Numbered from the stretch's first letter, positions 1 through 11,039 are shown. The stretch: DNA of 64,000 bases from Datnioides undecimradiatus (GCA_008933995.1 WARS01000063.1:722001-786000); one strand, 5' to 3'. The notes: generated by a model not told the origin, from the sequence alone. Translations and numbers: made by a program.

Positions 1-205
1 TAGTTTCATGTCAGTTGTGTAACTGCGCTGCATAAAGGCGCAGGCACAGGCCGCCATAAAGAGAGGAAGATGTACGGCGAAAGACAATGGCGACCTCACA
101 GAGGCGAGAAGAGCTTCAGTGTTTCGTGGCTTTGCATGCAGTTGGTGCACGTGCTGTGCAAACACCAATATGAGGCTGCACGCTCACGTCACGGGGCGCA
201 GATGA
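1..205 (+). pseudogene. Possible C2H2 zinc-finger relic, 3' end, frame-shifted
   Basis: Finger-like words appear but in different frames. The frame beginning at base 1 carries RPHRGEKSF near 100-126, which resembles the R-x-H-x-GEK-x-F linker between C2H2 fingers. The frame beginning at base 2 carries F-x-C-x-x-C followed by NMRLHAHVTG (about 136-196), close to the N-L-x-x-H-x-x-x-H-T-G end of a finger but with the spacing between the second Cys and first His shortened and one His lost. That frame stops at TGA 203-205. A CxxC (SCQLC) lies in the third frame near 6-20. Known of the family: tandem DNA-binding fingers of about 28 residues. Inference: the end of a decayed finger array, or a last exon cut by the window edge. 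No intact finger is present, and chance resemblance is possible. Confidence 0.33.
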
Positions 206-288
206 CGTTTATGTCGTGTGTAATGTGTATTTAGAGTACGCGGAGGACTTGCTCGCTGGACGACCTGCTTAAAACTCAACTTGTGAAC

Positions 289-294
289 AATAAA
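289..294 (+). promoter_or_regulatory. Polyadenylation signal AATAAA with GT-rich downstream sequence
   Basis: AATAAA lies 84 bases after the stop codon of the zinc-finger-like frame and is followed within 30 bases by a T- and GT-rich stretch, the usual arrangement of a vertebrate mRNA 3' end. It fits a short 3' UTR for the relic at the window start. AATAAA is common in AT-rich DNA, so alone it is weak. The pyrimidine-rich run ending in TTTTCAG at 301-315 could instead be read as a splice acceptor. Confidence 0.3.
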
Positions 295-315
295 ACCTAC
301 TTTCTCTCATTTTCA

Positions 316-1750
316 GTTGTACTTGGGTGATGTTTTTCTTTAATCATGAGCATGAAAACGTGTTTTTTGAATCTTCCTCTCAGCTGCATCAGGACAGAAA
401 CACCTGTGTGGAGCTGATAAAAAAGCAAATTACTTGTTAGTTTTTATTTGGAAACTTGAATAAAGACCTGACTTTGTTCTTAATGTGTAGACCTACAAAC
501 ACATCTGCATGCATAAACAAGAAAATAGGTTGAAAACAAGGTTTGTTAGTTATGGTAAAGCTGATCTAAAATTTGGCAAATCTTCATAATTATAATGGAA
601 AATTTGCCTTATTGTCCATATAGAGTCCCATCATCAACCTGCATCACGCTAACTTTGGTCTTGTCTTTCACGGGGAAAACAAGAACTCCGAACTGCAGAT
701 TTCATGCAAATATGTTTCTTCCTGTTCTTATAAAGAAGTGAAGTGAGAAAGAAAAACAAAAGGCAGGAAAGACAAAGTGACAGAACGGGAGGAACTGGAG
801 AAGGCAGAGAATGTGAGAGTCGTCTCAGCTGTGACTCTCACCTCCTCTGCGGGATTAAACCTCCGTTATTATCCAGCCGACTGGATGCAGGAGCACACCG
901 CCGAACCCTCAGCTGCAGGTACGACGGATCCCGAGAAACACTGAGGACAGACGATAACCAATCAGCACGCCGACCGAGTCAACAGATTCAGAGCAGACGT
1001 GTGACCGTCCATCTCAGGACGGGATGATGTGGTGAAGATAAAGGAGGGAGGAAGATCAGAGAAGAGGAACTGAACAATGCTGATCACAGACCTCACGCAG
1101 GACTCTGATTGAATCCAAACAGGGCAGCTCGGTGGCTCGGAGGTTCGCACAGAGGAGCAGTTTCCTGTTGTTCAGACTAATAAAACTTTTCAAACGTGAT
1201 CTGGAGTGAACGAGATGAAGCTTCTCTTTCAAAGTAAACTTAAACCTTTGCATTCACCGCATCTAAAACATAACTTTAGCTCCTGTAAAACCATTTCTGA
1301 CCAGTCGTTATTGTTTCCTGCAGCTCAGGCTCACACTTTGGTCCACCAAGTCTGAAATATCAGCTGAAATATAAACTTTTTGATGGAAAAGACATGAAAT
1401 TACGCAGAGATTTGATATTTTTTTTAGTAAAATGTCTTGACATGAATTGGATGCATAGTCATCAGATTTGGTTTGAACACTCATGTCAGTTAAATTCGGT
1501 TTTAAAGGTGTAGCACCAAACAACAACACAGTAATCTCAGGGTATTTCCACACAGGGCAGTAAACCAAAGGTTTCCGTCATGAGCAGGCACCTGACTCAC
1601 AGCAACGAGGAAAAACCTTGTTTATCAGGCAGAAACCTTTAAGATGAAACTGCACTGATGTTGGTGACTCCACATGTAGCCCCATCAACTGGTTGGATTT
1701 TGGTTTTAAGTCCTTTTGTGACCAACTTTCTGCAAAACCTCTGTCACACT
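316..1750. other. Noncoding stretch, nothing recognised
   Basis: Mixed-composition DNA without recognisable genes or repeats. The longest frame (743-1027, 94 codons, Arg/Ser-rich) has no recognisable domain and is crossed by frames on the other strand, so I treat it as chance. Confidence 0.5.
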
Positions 1751-1754
1751 GACA

Positions 1755-1850
1755 TGCTAAACAAGTATGTTGAACACAGTGCACATTACCTGCTAAACAT
1801 TAGCACGTTAGCATTGTTGGGGGTTAGCAAATAGCTCAGATAACTGCAGC
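1755..1850 (+). repeat. Fragment of the GTTAGCATGCTAAC dispersed repeat family
   Basis: Sequence around 1785-1830 (tacctgctaaacattagcac, then gttagcattgtt) follows the order of words in the tail of a dispersed repeat I recall from percomorph genomes, which also occurs at 16.1, 29.2, 43.0 and 55.4 kb here. Diverged and truncated on both sides. Confidence 0.5.
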
Positions 1851-3670
1851 GAAACTCAAAGTGAAGCCCACCAGCTTGGATCTAAACACAGTCTGGTTCA
1901 AAATGATTAATCTGTCTTTTATTATTTTGGGATTCTGGTTCTGGTTTTATTTAATTATATCTGGAAAGTTACAGCTCACCATGATTCAGAGTGGCCCGTG
2001 TTTACAGTGGTGATTGTTTCCTGATCTGATAGAGCTGCAGAGGTTGCCAACAGTTCACACATGAACGCACTGAGAAGTTTACTGTGTAGCATTTAAACTG
2101 GATTTTGACTCATGCAGCCATGACACTAACTAGTGCACACTAAGAGCTTACGGTAGTTCATGTATCATGAGGAGTTCGTGTGCATCAGCAAACAGGTTGT
2201 GGCTTACAAATAGGAGCAGCACTTCCATGGAAATTCAAGGAGATATCAACAGATTCAACTGTCTGCGCAGACCTTCAGGACACATATCCTGAGGGAAAAC
2301 GATCTTTCCTGTCATTGAGTTTCATTTTTTTTTAAACTCGAACGACGTAAGCATTCCTGTAAGAGAGCCTGAGCGGCTTCTCATCAGAAAGAGAAGTGAG
2401 AACACAACCAGGAAACTAGGATTGCAGCTAGGGTAGTCAATCATGAATCATGAATAAAATCAAAGAGAGGGAGGTTGAATATTGTCTGTTCAAAGGTAAA
2501 AACTAATTATAGCGCTAAATTGTTGTTAAAATCAACTTGGCAACACAAAGATCTAATTAAACCATTTGTGTACATGCCAAATGTCGGTATTTCCCGGAAG
2601 GCAGAAGCATCTGCTGGTAAACTGGTGTTTCAGCATGTGTGAGGCGTGTGACTTTCCTCATTGCAGCAACACAGGGGTTTCCCTGCACGACAGCATGTCA
2701 AACATGTGCGAACTGCTCCTGGTTTGTAATTTCTGATTAAGACCGAGTCCGGCTCACACGGGCAGCACACGTCTGCACATCCTGCAGCAGTTTGCGGATG
2801 ACAAACTTCCAAAGAAAACACGAATGACAACCTAAGAGAAACTATTTTAAGAGAACATGGCATGCTGCTGTTTTACCCTGAGCTCCGACCAACAGAGCTG
2901 AAACTTTCGCAATCAATATCAAAGGAAACTGAGCAGACGTGGAAGTTATTTGGAAGCTTGCCTCCTTAGTCCCGTCAAAAAACGCAGACAGTTCCAGGAT
3001 TTTTCGTGTCAAGGACTTTCAAGTTGATTCATGTGATATTTTCGTTTGAGAAATTCCTGTCCGCGAAGGCTGCACTCTCCGTGCATCCATCCGTCTGTCC
3101 ATCCATCACTCTACAGTCTGCGAACAGCCAGACATACACAACGGCTTGATTTCACTAGATTTTCAGATAAACTGTACAAATGTGGCTTTTGCCAGTTCTT
3201 CCACGATTGTCAAATAAGACCAAATCTGAAGAGAAAGACGGCCAATTCCAAAACCAGACCCAGCGCTACAATCTGCATCTGAGATTTAAAACATTTGTGC
3301 AGAGAACTTTCTGATTTTGAGCCTGACTTGATTTGAGGATTTGAGCGTTTTAAGGTAACAGTTGGAGAATTTACTCAATCTCTACTATATTTTATCACAA
3401 ATCACGCCTAAATCAACAGTTTTTAGAAACAAGGATCAACACTTTTAAAAGTTTCATCTCATTGTTTATTAAAAAAAGCAGTGATGGTGAAGGAAATGTA
3501 TAACTAGCGAGAGCGTTGTGTAATTTTATGATATATTTAATGTTTATCGTGCTAAAATAAGATATGTATTAACTCCATATTTAATTTCATGTTGAAGCAT
3601 TATGTATTCATAATACTGCTTATATGCAGTTTACATATGTTGAACACCACCAGTGTTTTCACCAGCGTTT
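1851..3670. other. Noncoding stretch, nothing recognised
   Basis: AT-leaning, no array or element boundary seen. Short frames at 2630-2863 and 3046-3282 have no family signature. Confidence 0.45.
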
Positions 3671-3674
3671 ACTA

Positions 3675-3715
3675 CTTGTTTAGCTTGTTAGCATGCTAAC
3701 ATTTTCTAATTGGCT
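3675..3715 (-). repeat. Fragment of the palindromic dispersed repeat, reverse orientation
   Basis: Contains the perfect 14-bp palindrome GTTAGCATGCTAAC at 3687-3700. The flanks read, on the minus strand, gccaattag before it and aagctaaacaag after it, matching the order seen in the longer copy at 55.4 kb. Only the core survives. Confidence 0.5.
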
Positions 3716-4239
3716 CGAAGCAGCTGTTTGCTTAGCGCAAGGAGAAGGAGTTTTATTAGTTTTGAAGGTATTTGAATGTATTTTAATTGTGATCAAATGA
3801 CGGTGCAGTGGGAAGAGTCGCTGGATCACCAGGTCCAGAGAGCCACGATGCTGATGTGACAAAACCCCCCAAAACAAAACAGGATTTTGACGAGTCAGCG
3901 ATGTCAGGGGTGCATTCAGGGGATTTTGACGCAAAAAAAATCCATTGTTTTTGTTCTTTTATGAAAGTGAAATTAGTGTCATTTTGCTGAGGACAGCAGG
4001 AAGCCCTGCAAACAACCTCTAAAAGCCCCCAAAGGTGGATATTCCAGCATGTGTCAAACAGTCGCTTTTGCTTTGACCCCGGTCGCGCGGTGACATAACG
4101 TTCTGTTAAAGCTTCCTTGTGTATTTTAATTCTTCTTTTCCAGTAGAGTAAGTGAGAGAAAAGGTGTGACTCATTGAGCACTGGAGGAAAGTTACGATTG
4201 CATAACACCTGTTGTGGTGGAGCGAAGATAAAACAAAAC

Positions 4240-4345
4240 TAAAAGATGAAGTAAGAGAAAGAGAAAGGGAGAGAGAGTGAGAGAGTGAGAGCGGGTGTGG
4301 GCGAGAGAGAAGAAGTAAAAGGAAGCTCGAGTGATGACACATCAA
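4240..4345. repeat. Purine-rich GA tract
   Basis: Plus strand is almost wholly A/G with interrupted (GA)n from 4256 to 4312. The minus-strand frame crossing it (Ser/Leu-rich) is a by-product of the TC composition. Confidence 0.8.
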
Positions 4346-4434
4346 AACAAGGAAAGGAAAAAAGTATAAATGACAGGAGGCGTAGGTGATGATGGGAAGA
4401 TGAAATCATAGATAAACTTGGGGGATTATCACAG

Positions 4435-4454
4435 GTGTGTGTGTGTGTGTGTGT
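4435..4454. repeat. (GT)10 microsatellite
   Basis: Uninterrupted GT dinucleotides directly visible. Confidence 0.97.
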
Positions 4455-4572
4455 TGTAAACTTCAGGTGAACTCAAACTGTTGCATCCAAAAGCCCAGCA
4501 GGTGCAGGAGTCAAACTGAGTTCAAAGAACAAGCACAGGCACACGCCAGCGCATACCTCAGACTGTGTCTTC

Positions 4573-4735
4573 CACACTTGTGAGGACCTGCAATGACATA
4601 ATGCATTTCCAGTGCTGCAGTCCCAACAAATGCAAAGTCTGAACCCTCACATGGAAAACCAAAGTGTCCTAACTTTCCCAAAGCGTCCTCAAAACGTCTA
4701 AAATTCAGTGGTCCTCAGAAAGATGGGAGTACAAG
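4573..4735 (+). repeat. Decayed fish 'TGTGAGGACC' dispersed repeat
   Basis: Begins with cttgtgaggacctgcaatga followed by cataatgcatttcca, and ends with tggtcctcag. This matches my memory of a common teleost repeat that runs TGTGAGGACC ... TTGACATAATGCATTCC ... GGTCCTCA, often beside CA arrays. The interior is diverged. I cannot name the family. Confidence 0.5.
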
Positions 4736-4744
4736 AACGAAACA

Positions 4745-5130
4745 CACGTGTGCACATGCAGCACAGTAGCTTTAACAACATAATAAATGTATTCGCTAAG
4801 TGTGTGAAGTGAATCCAAGAGGAGCTCCAAGCTTTGATGCTGAAACCCACATGACCCGACACGGGCAACAATCGCACGACTACGGCACTCACCTACTTTT
4901 CCACATTTGTTTGATTCTGTTTAAAAGTGCCAAACAGCGCCTCCTAACTGCCAAAATGTGACACTGCAGTTACACAAAATATAAAATAAGCATTTTTTGG
5001 GAAAATATTAGATAAAACGTGAATATAATTACGAATTAAAAGGTGAATAAATGCAATTAAATAAGGTGTTTTTCCATAATAATTTTAAAAATAGAACATT
5101 TTTAAATATTTAAAATTATTATTAGTATAA
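4745..5130. other. AT-rich noncoding spacer
   Basis: From 4970 to 5130 the sequence is strongly A/T with short TAAAAT/TATT words. No element other than the one that begins at 5131. Confidence 0.5.
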
Positions 5131-5551
5131 CACTGGGGAACACAATGTTTGTTGAGTTAGGTCTGACAGCTGTTTTTAACTCATTTTTGGGTGCGGAATC
5201 CAAAACTGATCTCAGTTTTTCTCTGTCACGTCCAGTTTTTGAACTATAGGATCCCCGTTTTCTTAAAACATATGAAAAATACTGTACTTAACAGATATGT
5301 GCTTGTTTTATAAAGATGTTCAAATATTGACATACAATGAAATATGAAAGAAACAGGCATGACTGCAATGTTTATTTAACAGTATTATGTTTTTACAAAG
5401 GATATGGCTACTGTAATTATAATTACTGTAGGATCCTGTAGTTCAAAAACTTGACGTGATAAAACTGAAAACCAACTGCACCCAAAAATTAGTTAAAAAC
5501 AGCTGTCAGACCTCAACAAAACTAACTCAACAAAAATTATGTTCCCCAGTG
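5131..5551. mobile_element. 421-bp inverted-repeat miniature DNA transposon (CACTG ends, TAA duplication)
   Basis: The left arm (5131-5254) starts CACTGGGGAACA. The right arm (5431-5551) is its diverged reverse complement, ending TGTTCCCCAGTG after one mismatch-bearing stretch. The arms share gttgagttag, tctgacagctgtttttaact, tttttgggtgc and tttttgaacta, and both reach a GGATCC at the inner edge. TAA flanks both ends, consistent with a 3-bp target duplication. No coding frame lies between the arms, so it is non-autonomous. CACTG termini with a 2-3 bp duplication recall the CACTA/EnSpm group, but Chapaev-like elements are an alternative. Superfamily is inference; the inverted-repeat structure is seen directly. 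Confidence 0.82.
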
Positions 5552-5593
5552 TAATCAGTGGAGTTCTGCTTATCTGGAGGGTAAGCTGTGGAG

Positions 5594-5716
5594 AAAAAAC
5601 TTGACGTGCTAGGAAAAAAACTGACTGCGGTTTTGGAATCAGCATGCCAGTTTTAGTTTTAATCAGCATAAAAATCTGACTCAACAGAACATTTGTTTTC
5701 AAATTGTTCCCCAGTG
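5594..5716. mobile_element. Second, solo right end of the CACTG element
   Basis: Repeats the order of the right arm at 5431-5551: aaaacttgacgtg near 5597, then an actga/tttt-rich middle, then tgactcaaca and finally ttgttccccagtgtaat. It is more diverged and is separated by about 43 bp from the first right end. TAA again follows the terminal CAGTG. No second left end is present nearby. Confidence 0.7.
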
Positions 5717-5719
5717 TAA

Positions 5720-6336
5720 TTGGTGTTTTATTAAAAATGAAAAAAGCAAATGTGTGTCATTTAAAGAGAACACCAGAGAAGCCGATTGTGAATAATTGAT
5801 GAAGGCGATAGTGAAGTCAGTATCAGGTTCAGACGGTCCATGACTTCACTCTATTGATCTCCGGCACAAGTTCAGGCATATCCACTTACAGCTCATGTCC
5901 GTGTGGTTTGTGGATCCTGTGTTTACAGTTATTTGTGCAAACTCAAGGAGTCTTTAATGTCAGCGCAGATGTTTTTTTATTCTAATTATCTCTGGATTTC
6001 AGTGTTTTCATGCCAAAAATGTTGAATTAGCCAGTTTTACTTCATGGTGGTTGACGTAGCACAACATGATTTTATGATACTCTCCATTTAAACCTCCCCA
6101 GTGAAATCAGTTTAACCTCAGTATGACCTGCAGTGATTAATTTATACAAAACATTGCAAACACAGCTGATACCCCACTTTAATTAACCTGTGGCTACTCT
6201 GGGCACAAACGTTTTGTGCATTCACGTGGGTTTTGCATCAAAAATTTGAGAACATAAGTGAAGGAAAATGCTAATTAACGCCATTTATTTTCCATTTATT
6301 GCTCTTATGTGATTAATAGGGGTTGGTTCATCGACA
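5720..6336. other. Noncoding stretch, nothing recognised
   Basis: Mixed-composition DNA between two miniature transposons. No array or gene signature. Confidence 0.45.
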
Positions 6337-6549
6337 CACAGTGGATAGAAACAGTCTACACATCCTTGAAATTGCTGGCGTTCGCGTTTTTAATGTGATT
6401 TTGTGATTTTATGTGAATAAAAATCCAGAGAAAAAGCAAATAATTAAGTATTAGGAACATTTTAAATATAAAAAAAACTATAACAACCTCCCCAACCCTT
6501 TAAAACCTGCACTTTGATAAGGGTGCATAGACTTTTTATGTCCACTGTA
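6337..6549. mobile_element. Tc1/mariner-type miniature element
   Basis: Left end reads acagtggatagaaacagtc then tacacatccttg. The right end, reverse-complemented, reads acagtggacataaaaagtct then atgcaccctt. These match each other and the CAGTGGATATAAAAAGTCTA terminus I recall from a fish Tc1-like family. TA follows the right end (6548-6549); the left flank is CA, probably a mutated TA. At about 210 bp it has no transposase. Confidence 0.7.
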
Positions 6550-7130
6550 AGCAGTAGTTGATGCCAATTCAACTGGAAAATGCTAATAATTAGAAAAGCA
6601 GGTGTTAAACATGAAACCATACAATAGTTTTGGCAAAGTTTGAGGAAGGTTTTTCAAAATTTTCAACATTTTCTGATGCGATGCTTCAATTTTCCAAATA
6701 TTTATGATGAAAAGACAGATTAAATCGGTCCAACATGAAAACAAAACTGGACTAGACCAGAAAACCCCCTCTGATCTTCTGAAGGTCATTTATAAATCTT
6801 ACAGTGGGCTTAACACTTTGACATGCCAGCTAAAAGAAACATGACCTCTTCATTTGCAACCCCAAACCATAAGAGGGTAGTCACATGTCCATAATCAATA
6901 GGGCTGATTGATAAGGGAAAGCTGAACCTCATATATTTAAACAGTCACGTCACCATGGAGATGAAGGCAGCGATGATCAATGACATCCACTGGTTGACAG
7001 TTTGTTTGATGGCATGAATAAACCATTTCAGATCCATTTTTTGGTTTTACCCTAATGGGTTTCCCACACTGTGGAGCGTCTCGCCAGTTTGTAAATGTTT
7101 ACATTTTAATCGATCATTGGAAATCAAATG
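6550..7130. other. Noncoding stretch, nothing recognised
   Basis: AT-leaning DNA without recognisable elements. Confidence 0.45.
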
Positions 7131-7157
7131 AAAAAAAAAGAAGAAGAAGAAGAAGAA
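7131..7157. repeat. (GAA)n microsatellite after A9 run
   Basis: A-run at 7131-7139 followed by seven GAA units, forming the left edge of a long purine tract. Confidence 0.95.
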
Positions 7158-7640
7158 ACGTTTGAGCAACAAAGTCGTGGAAACTGCTCCGCTGGGTCAT
7201 GAATTCAAGGGTGAGAAGAGGATGGTGTTGAGATGGAGTGAAGAGTGAAGGAGAGATCCAACCTGGTGTGAACGAAGGAGAACGAGTGAGGGAAAGGAGG
7301 ACGAAAGACAGACAAAAGATGGAGTTAAATGAACTGAAAAGGGACTTCAGGAGAAGGAGAGGAGGCTGAGAAGAAGAATAGACAAAAGAAGACGTGGAAA
7401 GAGAAAAACTGAATTTAATGGCTTTTGTTTCCAAAACCGGGAAGAGAGAGAAAAGAAGCGAAGATGACGAGATGGAAGAAAGAAGCAGGAGCTGAAGGAA
7501 TGCGGGATTGGAGGAAAAATGAGGGGAAGATGAAAAAGAGGACGGCAAGAAGACAATGAGAGAGAGAGAAACAAGAAAAACAGATAATAAGGTTAAAAAA
7601 AGGGAAAACAGCAGGAGGAGGAGGAGGAGGAGGAGGAGGT
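7158..7640. repeat. Polypurine tract ending in (AGG)9
   Basis: Plus strand is dominated by A and G for almost 500 bp, closing with an uninterrupted AGG run at 7612-7639. The 144-codon minus-strand frame (7114-7548) and its overlapping neighbours are Ser/Leu/Phe-rich translations of the complementary TC strand, with no domain, and I do not regard them as genes. Confidence 0.85.
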
Positions 7641-7740
7641 GTGTATCAGATTTGTGTCTTGGCTCTGGCTGCTGACCTCCTCTATCAGCCCATTAACATC
7701 TAAATTGTTGAGGAAAACTCCATTTCTTTATCAATGCCAT

Positions 7741-7742
<2 letters not shown>

Positions 7743-7792
<50 letters not shown>
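7743..7792. repeat. (CA)25 microsatellite
   Basis: Uninterrupted 50-bp CA array, one of the longest here and a good candidate for length polymorphism. Confidence 0.98.
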
Positions 7793-7794
<2 letters not shown>

Positions 7795-7869
7795 GACTAT
7801 TTTGACTACACTTGCCCTCCAGTTCTTGGGCTCTTATCTGTTTTTATGAGGGAACAATGGCTTCTTTCA

Positions 7870-8165
7870 GCCGTCTGCCCTCCCTCTCTGTCCAAACTCT
7901 CTCCTTCTCCCCTCGTCTTCCTCAGCCTCTCTCCATCCTCGGAATGCAGATTTCCGACCACAGGGTTTGAAGTCGGGCTGGAGGGGAGCTAATTATTATG
8001 GAAAAGAGAACAAGACGCAGAGGGAGGGAGGGAGGAAAAAGAGATAGAGAGTTGGGATGAAGCAGGGGGGGAGGAGAAAGAGACAGACAGATGTAGGGAG
8101 ACGGGGACGAGGAGAGGAGCAGCACTGTTGTTCATTAGCAGAGGGAAAGACAATAAAACAAAGAA
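7870..8165. repeat. Pyrimidine-rich then purine-rich low-complexity block
   Basis: 7870-7935 is C/T-rich; 8000-8160 switches to A/G-rich with ggaggg/gaggag words. The switch in strand bias within 100 bp could allow local folding. No gene. Confidence 0.7.
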
Positions 8166-8389
8166 ACAAACAGAGAAGTGAAGAGTTCATTTCCCATGGT
8201 TTATGTGCGCTTTACAGGGCTGGTGGGCAGCTGAGGCATATCCCAGCATGCTCTGGGCACCAGTCAAGGAAACATCTTGGGTCCTGATCCACCTGACTTG
8301 TATGTTTTTGTGGGGAAAAAGAGGACAGACATCAGAAAATAGTCTTTAAATGAGTCAGACTTTGGTGTATTGCTCAGTTTCGTCAGGGT

Positions 8390-8790
8390 AGATCTGAGCA
8401 CTGCGGCTGCAGTTGGGTGTGAACCTGAACAACTGCACCAAGACCCTTTAGACATGTGTTTGTGGTAGGCAAGTGACCTGATTCACAGACAAGCCTGATT
8501 TGGACTTTCAAGTACCTTCTTGTTACCTTCTTGATATGTGCACAGGAAGTACCTTCAACAGGATCTTGGGTGTGGGCCAAAACAACTGTATTGAGACCCT
8601 TCAGAGGTTTTCTGACCTCAGTCTGACCAAACTACATGTGCACTAGCAACTACGCACGATACCCTCTTGATATCTGTGAAGGTAGTACCCTCTACAGAAT
8701 ATTGGGTATGGACCAAAACAACGGCATGAAGATCCTTTAGAGGAACATTTGCAGTAGGGACGTGATCAATCTCAGTCTCATAGACAGGTG
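8390..8790 (+). repeat. Decayed local repeat, about three units of 136-153 bp
   Basis: The word gggtgtg/gggtatg followed by aaccaaaacaac-like and gaccctttagagg-like words recurs at 8415, 8568 and 8704. The linked words taccttcttgatatg and taccctcttgatatc sit at 8524 and 8660, also 136 bp apart. Copies are too diverged to be recent. Function unknown. Confidence 0.65.
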
Positions 8791-8799
8791 TGTTCTGCA

Positions 8800-10390
8800 T
8801 ACTTGGAGAATGATGAGAGAAATCAACAGCATGGAGCATTCATGGACCTTCTCCACGTGATTTTAACCCTCAGTCTGAGAGAAGTGTCTTTAGTTTTGCC
8901 AGGATTTGCTCATAAACCAAGAAAACCATGCACATCTCTATGAAATTTGATTAATCATTCCAACAGTTGTTCAGACATTTCACTAAAAATCAAACTGTGG
9001 CACCGAAAAGTCAAGAAATCACCAAAGTCAGTAGGACTCACCCTCAGGAAACCACGAATGTCTTCAGGAAACTCCAAGGTAATCCACTGAATAGATGGAC
9101 TGTAAGTGGTGAACTGACCGAATGACCGACCAACTTTGTTAGTGTGGCCTGAGAAGCGTTTCCACATCGCTCCCGCACTCTGTAAAGGAAATGATCACAG
9201 TCATGGCTAAAAGAACATAATGTTGATGGGATGTGGTAGGAAATTGGGAGTGGGGAAGCTAATAGCTGCTGTTTCCCAGGTAGTACATCGGGATCTATCA
9301 GCCTACTACATCTGAATGCCTATAATTAATTTCATTAGGTTTTCCGAATTATGCAGGCCATCTAAAAAGCATTACAGTCTACAGTAATACCAATCACATC
9401 ACCAGCAGCGGTGCAATGAAACCCTCCAAGGCCATAAAACCAGTAAACTTTGACTAATACTGTGTTTCCTAATGAGAAAGATCATTTGGTTCACGTTAAC
9501 ATACAGTTGTGAGTTTAAAGCGGTCGGAAAAACAGCCCGTGCTGGTATGGACGACCTTGAATCATCAGAAAACAGCATCAGCTATTACCTTTTAACAAGT
9601 GAATAATCCATTTTTGCCTGAAACCAAACCTTTAAATGTGACTGCTCCACCAATTTGACTGATTCCTCTGGCGTTATGATGTGAAACTGTGGTTTCTCGG
9701 CTTGAAAATCAATCTGTATCGCTGTTGAGAAGTCGAGTGCTGTCAAACCAAACCAAGAATGAGTAATATCAACAATGGCAACTGCTATTGACAAGAGAGA
9801 TGCTTCATAAATGCTAAATAATAAAAAAAAGGACCAGTTACGTCAAAGTTTGCTTTAACTTAGCTCCAACGCTGGCAAAACCAGTATGTTAGCAAGGCTT
9901 CACATCAGTGTAAACTTAAAATAATGACAGTTTCAAGCAGACTTATTGATTTATAGTGATTAGCTATGGAAGATTGAACTTGCCTCCCCAACACAAATTG
10001 TTTACAGAGCAGCCAAAGTCAGCCTGAAGATAGAAATAGAGTGTAATGACTTAATAATCCTGTCTAATATCAGAAAAGAGCCATTTTTTAAGAAAATTAA
10101 TATTAGCAGATATGGCGAAAGGATGCTACCTGATGTTTATATGTTAACAATTTAAAAAACACTTTTAAAAACACAATCCTAATTGTTTTACCAGTTAAAA
10201 CATCTTTTTTGAGGAGACACTGGACTAAAAAGCGCGGACCGATTGTTGCCTCGGCTGTTGGCTGTCCAACAAATAGTGTAAGTCAGACAGAAGGAGGAAA
10301 AGTATCCCCCCCCCCTCAACTATACATGACCTTGTAACAAAACCAATCCCAGACTTATTAATGTGAGCTTGTCATGTGCTGACATGTGAA
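8800..10390. other. Noncoding stretch with C10 run
   Basis: No recognisable element. C-run at 10306-10315. Short frames near 8955-9167 and 9585-9794 on the minus strand show no family signature. Confidence 0.45.
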
Positions 10391-10394
10391 GAGT

Positions 10395-10640
10395 TCAATT
10401 ACAAACCCGTCATTTCCCATACAGTGCTAATAACCAGGCGGCCCGCCCAGGTAAATCAACAGGAGCCAAGTACACTTTTTAAAATTCATTTTGGGCTCTT
10501 TGATGCATGGAGCTGGAGATTCTCATCAATGCAGATCTCAAACAGTCGAGATCTTAACGCTGCCAAGTGCTGAAAGCTTGTCATTGAGCGGCATGTTCAT
10601 AATTCATTTCACTGCAACCGTGCAGCCTGTGGCGGCGGCC
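10395..10640. other. Candidate conserved noncoding element
   Basis: About 245 bp of balanced, non-repetitive DNA, unlike its AT-rich flanks, with several ATTA/TAAT-type homeodomain cores (caattac, gctaataa, aattcatt twice). The texture is that of vertebrate developmental enhancers. No conservation data are available here, so this is a guess from composition only. Confidence 0.22.
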
Positions 10641-10854
10641 GTGCCAACACAAACTGAACGGAGAGACAGTTTGAGACGTGGCCTCAGTAATGACGAGGAA
10701 GTAGTTAGCTAATGTTGTTGCGCTGCCATTAGCTTATACAGAACTGCTATAGTGCTGCTGAAAGTGAACGAAGCAATGGAGCGATTGTTTGCTCATTTCG
10801 TTAGATAACAAATTCTATAAAAATATCATATCTGTTTGCTAAATATGAAGCTAC

Positions 10855-11035
10855 AGCAGCAGCTAGCGGTTAGCTTAGCATAAAAACAGTGGTAAAACAG
10901 CTGCTTCTGTCTAAAACTAATACAAATCTGCCACCCCCAAAGATCAGATATTAACAGGTCTGTTGCATTGTTTTGTGTTCGATTTGCAGTTGTATGTTGG
11001 GTCTAGGTGCTGGGTTGTTTCTTGGTCAGGTGCTA
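10855..11035 (+). repeat. Decayed SINE-like dispersed repeat (TTAGCTTAGCATAAA family)
   Basis: Starts ctagcggttagcttagcata, continues with acagtggtaaaacagctgct and tctgtctaaaactaatacaa, and ends tgtttcttggtcagg. This is the order of words in a percomorph dispersed repeat I recall (GTTAGCTTAGCATAAAGACTG ... CTGGCTCTGTCCAAAGG ... CTATTTCTTGGC). A second fragment is at 49.15 kb. Family name unknown. Confidence 0.5.
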
Positions 11036-11039
11036 TGCT

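Noticed and set aside
301-315. Splice acceptor tttctctcattttcag
   Set aside because: Lies just after AATAAA and no open exon with a donor follows; the 3'-end reading fits better.
7114-7548. 144-codon minus-strand frame
   Set aside because: Translation of a TC-rich strand opposite a purine tract.
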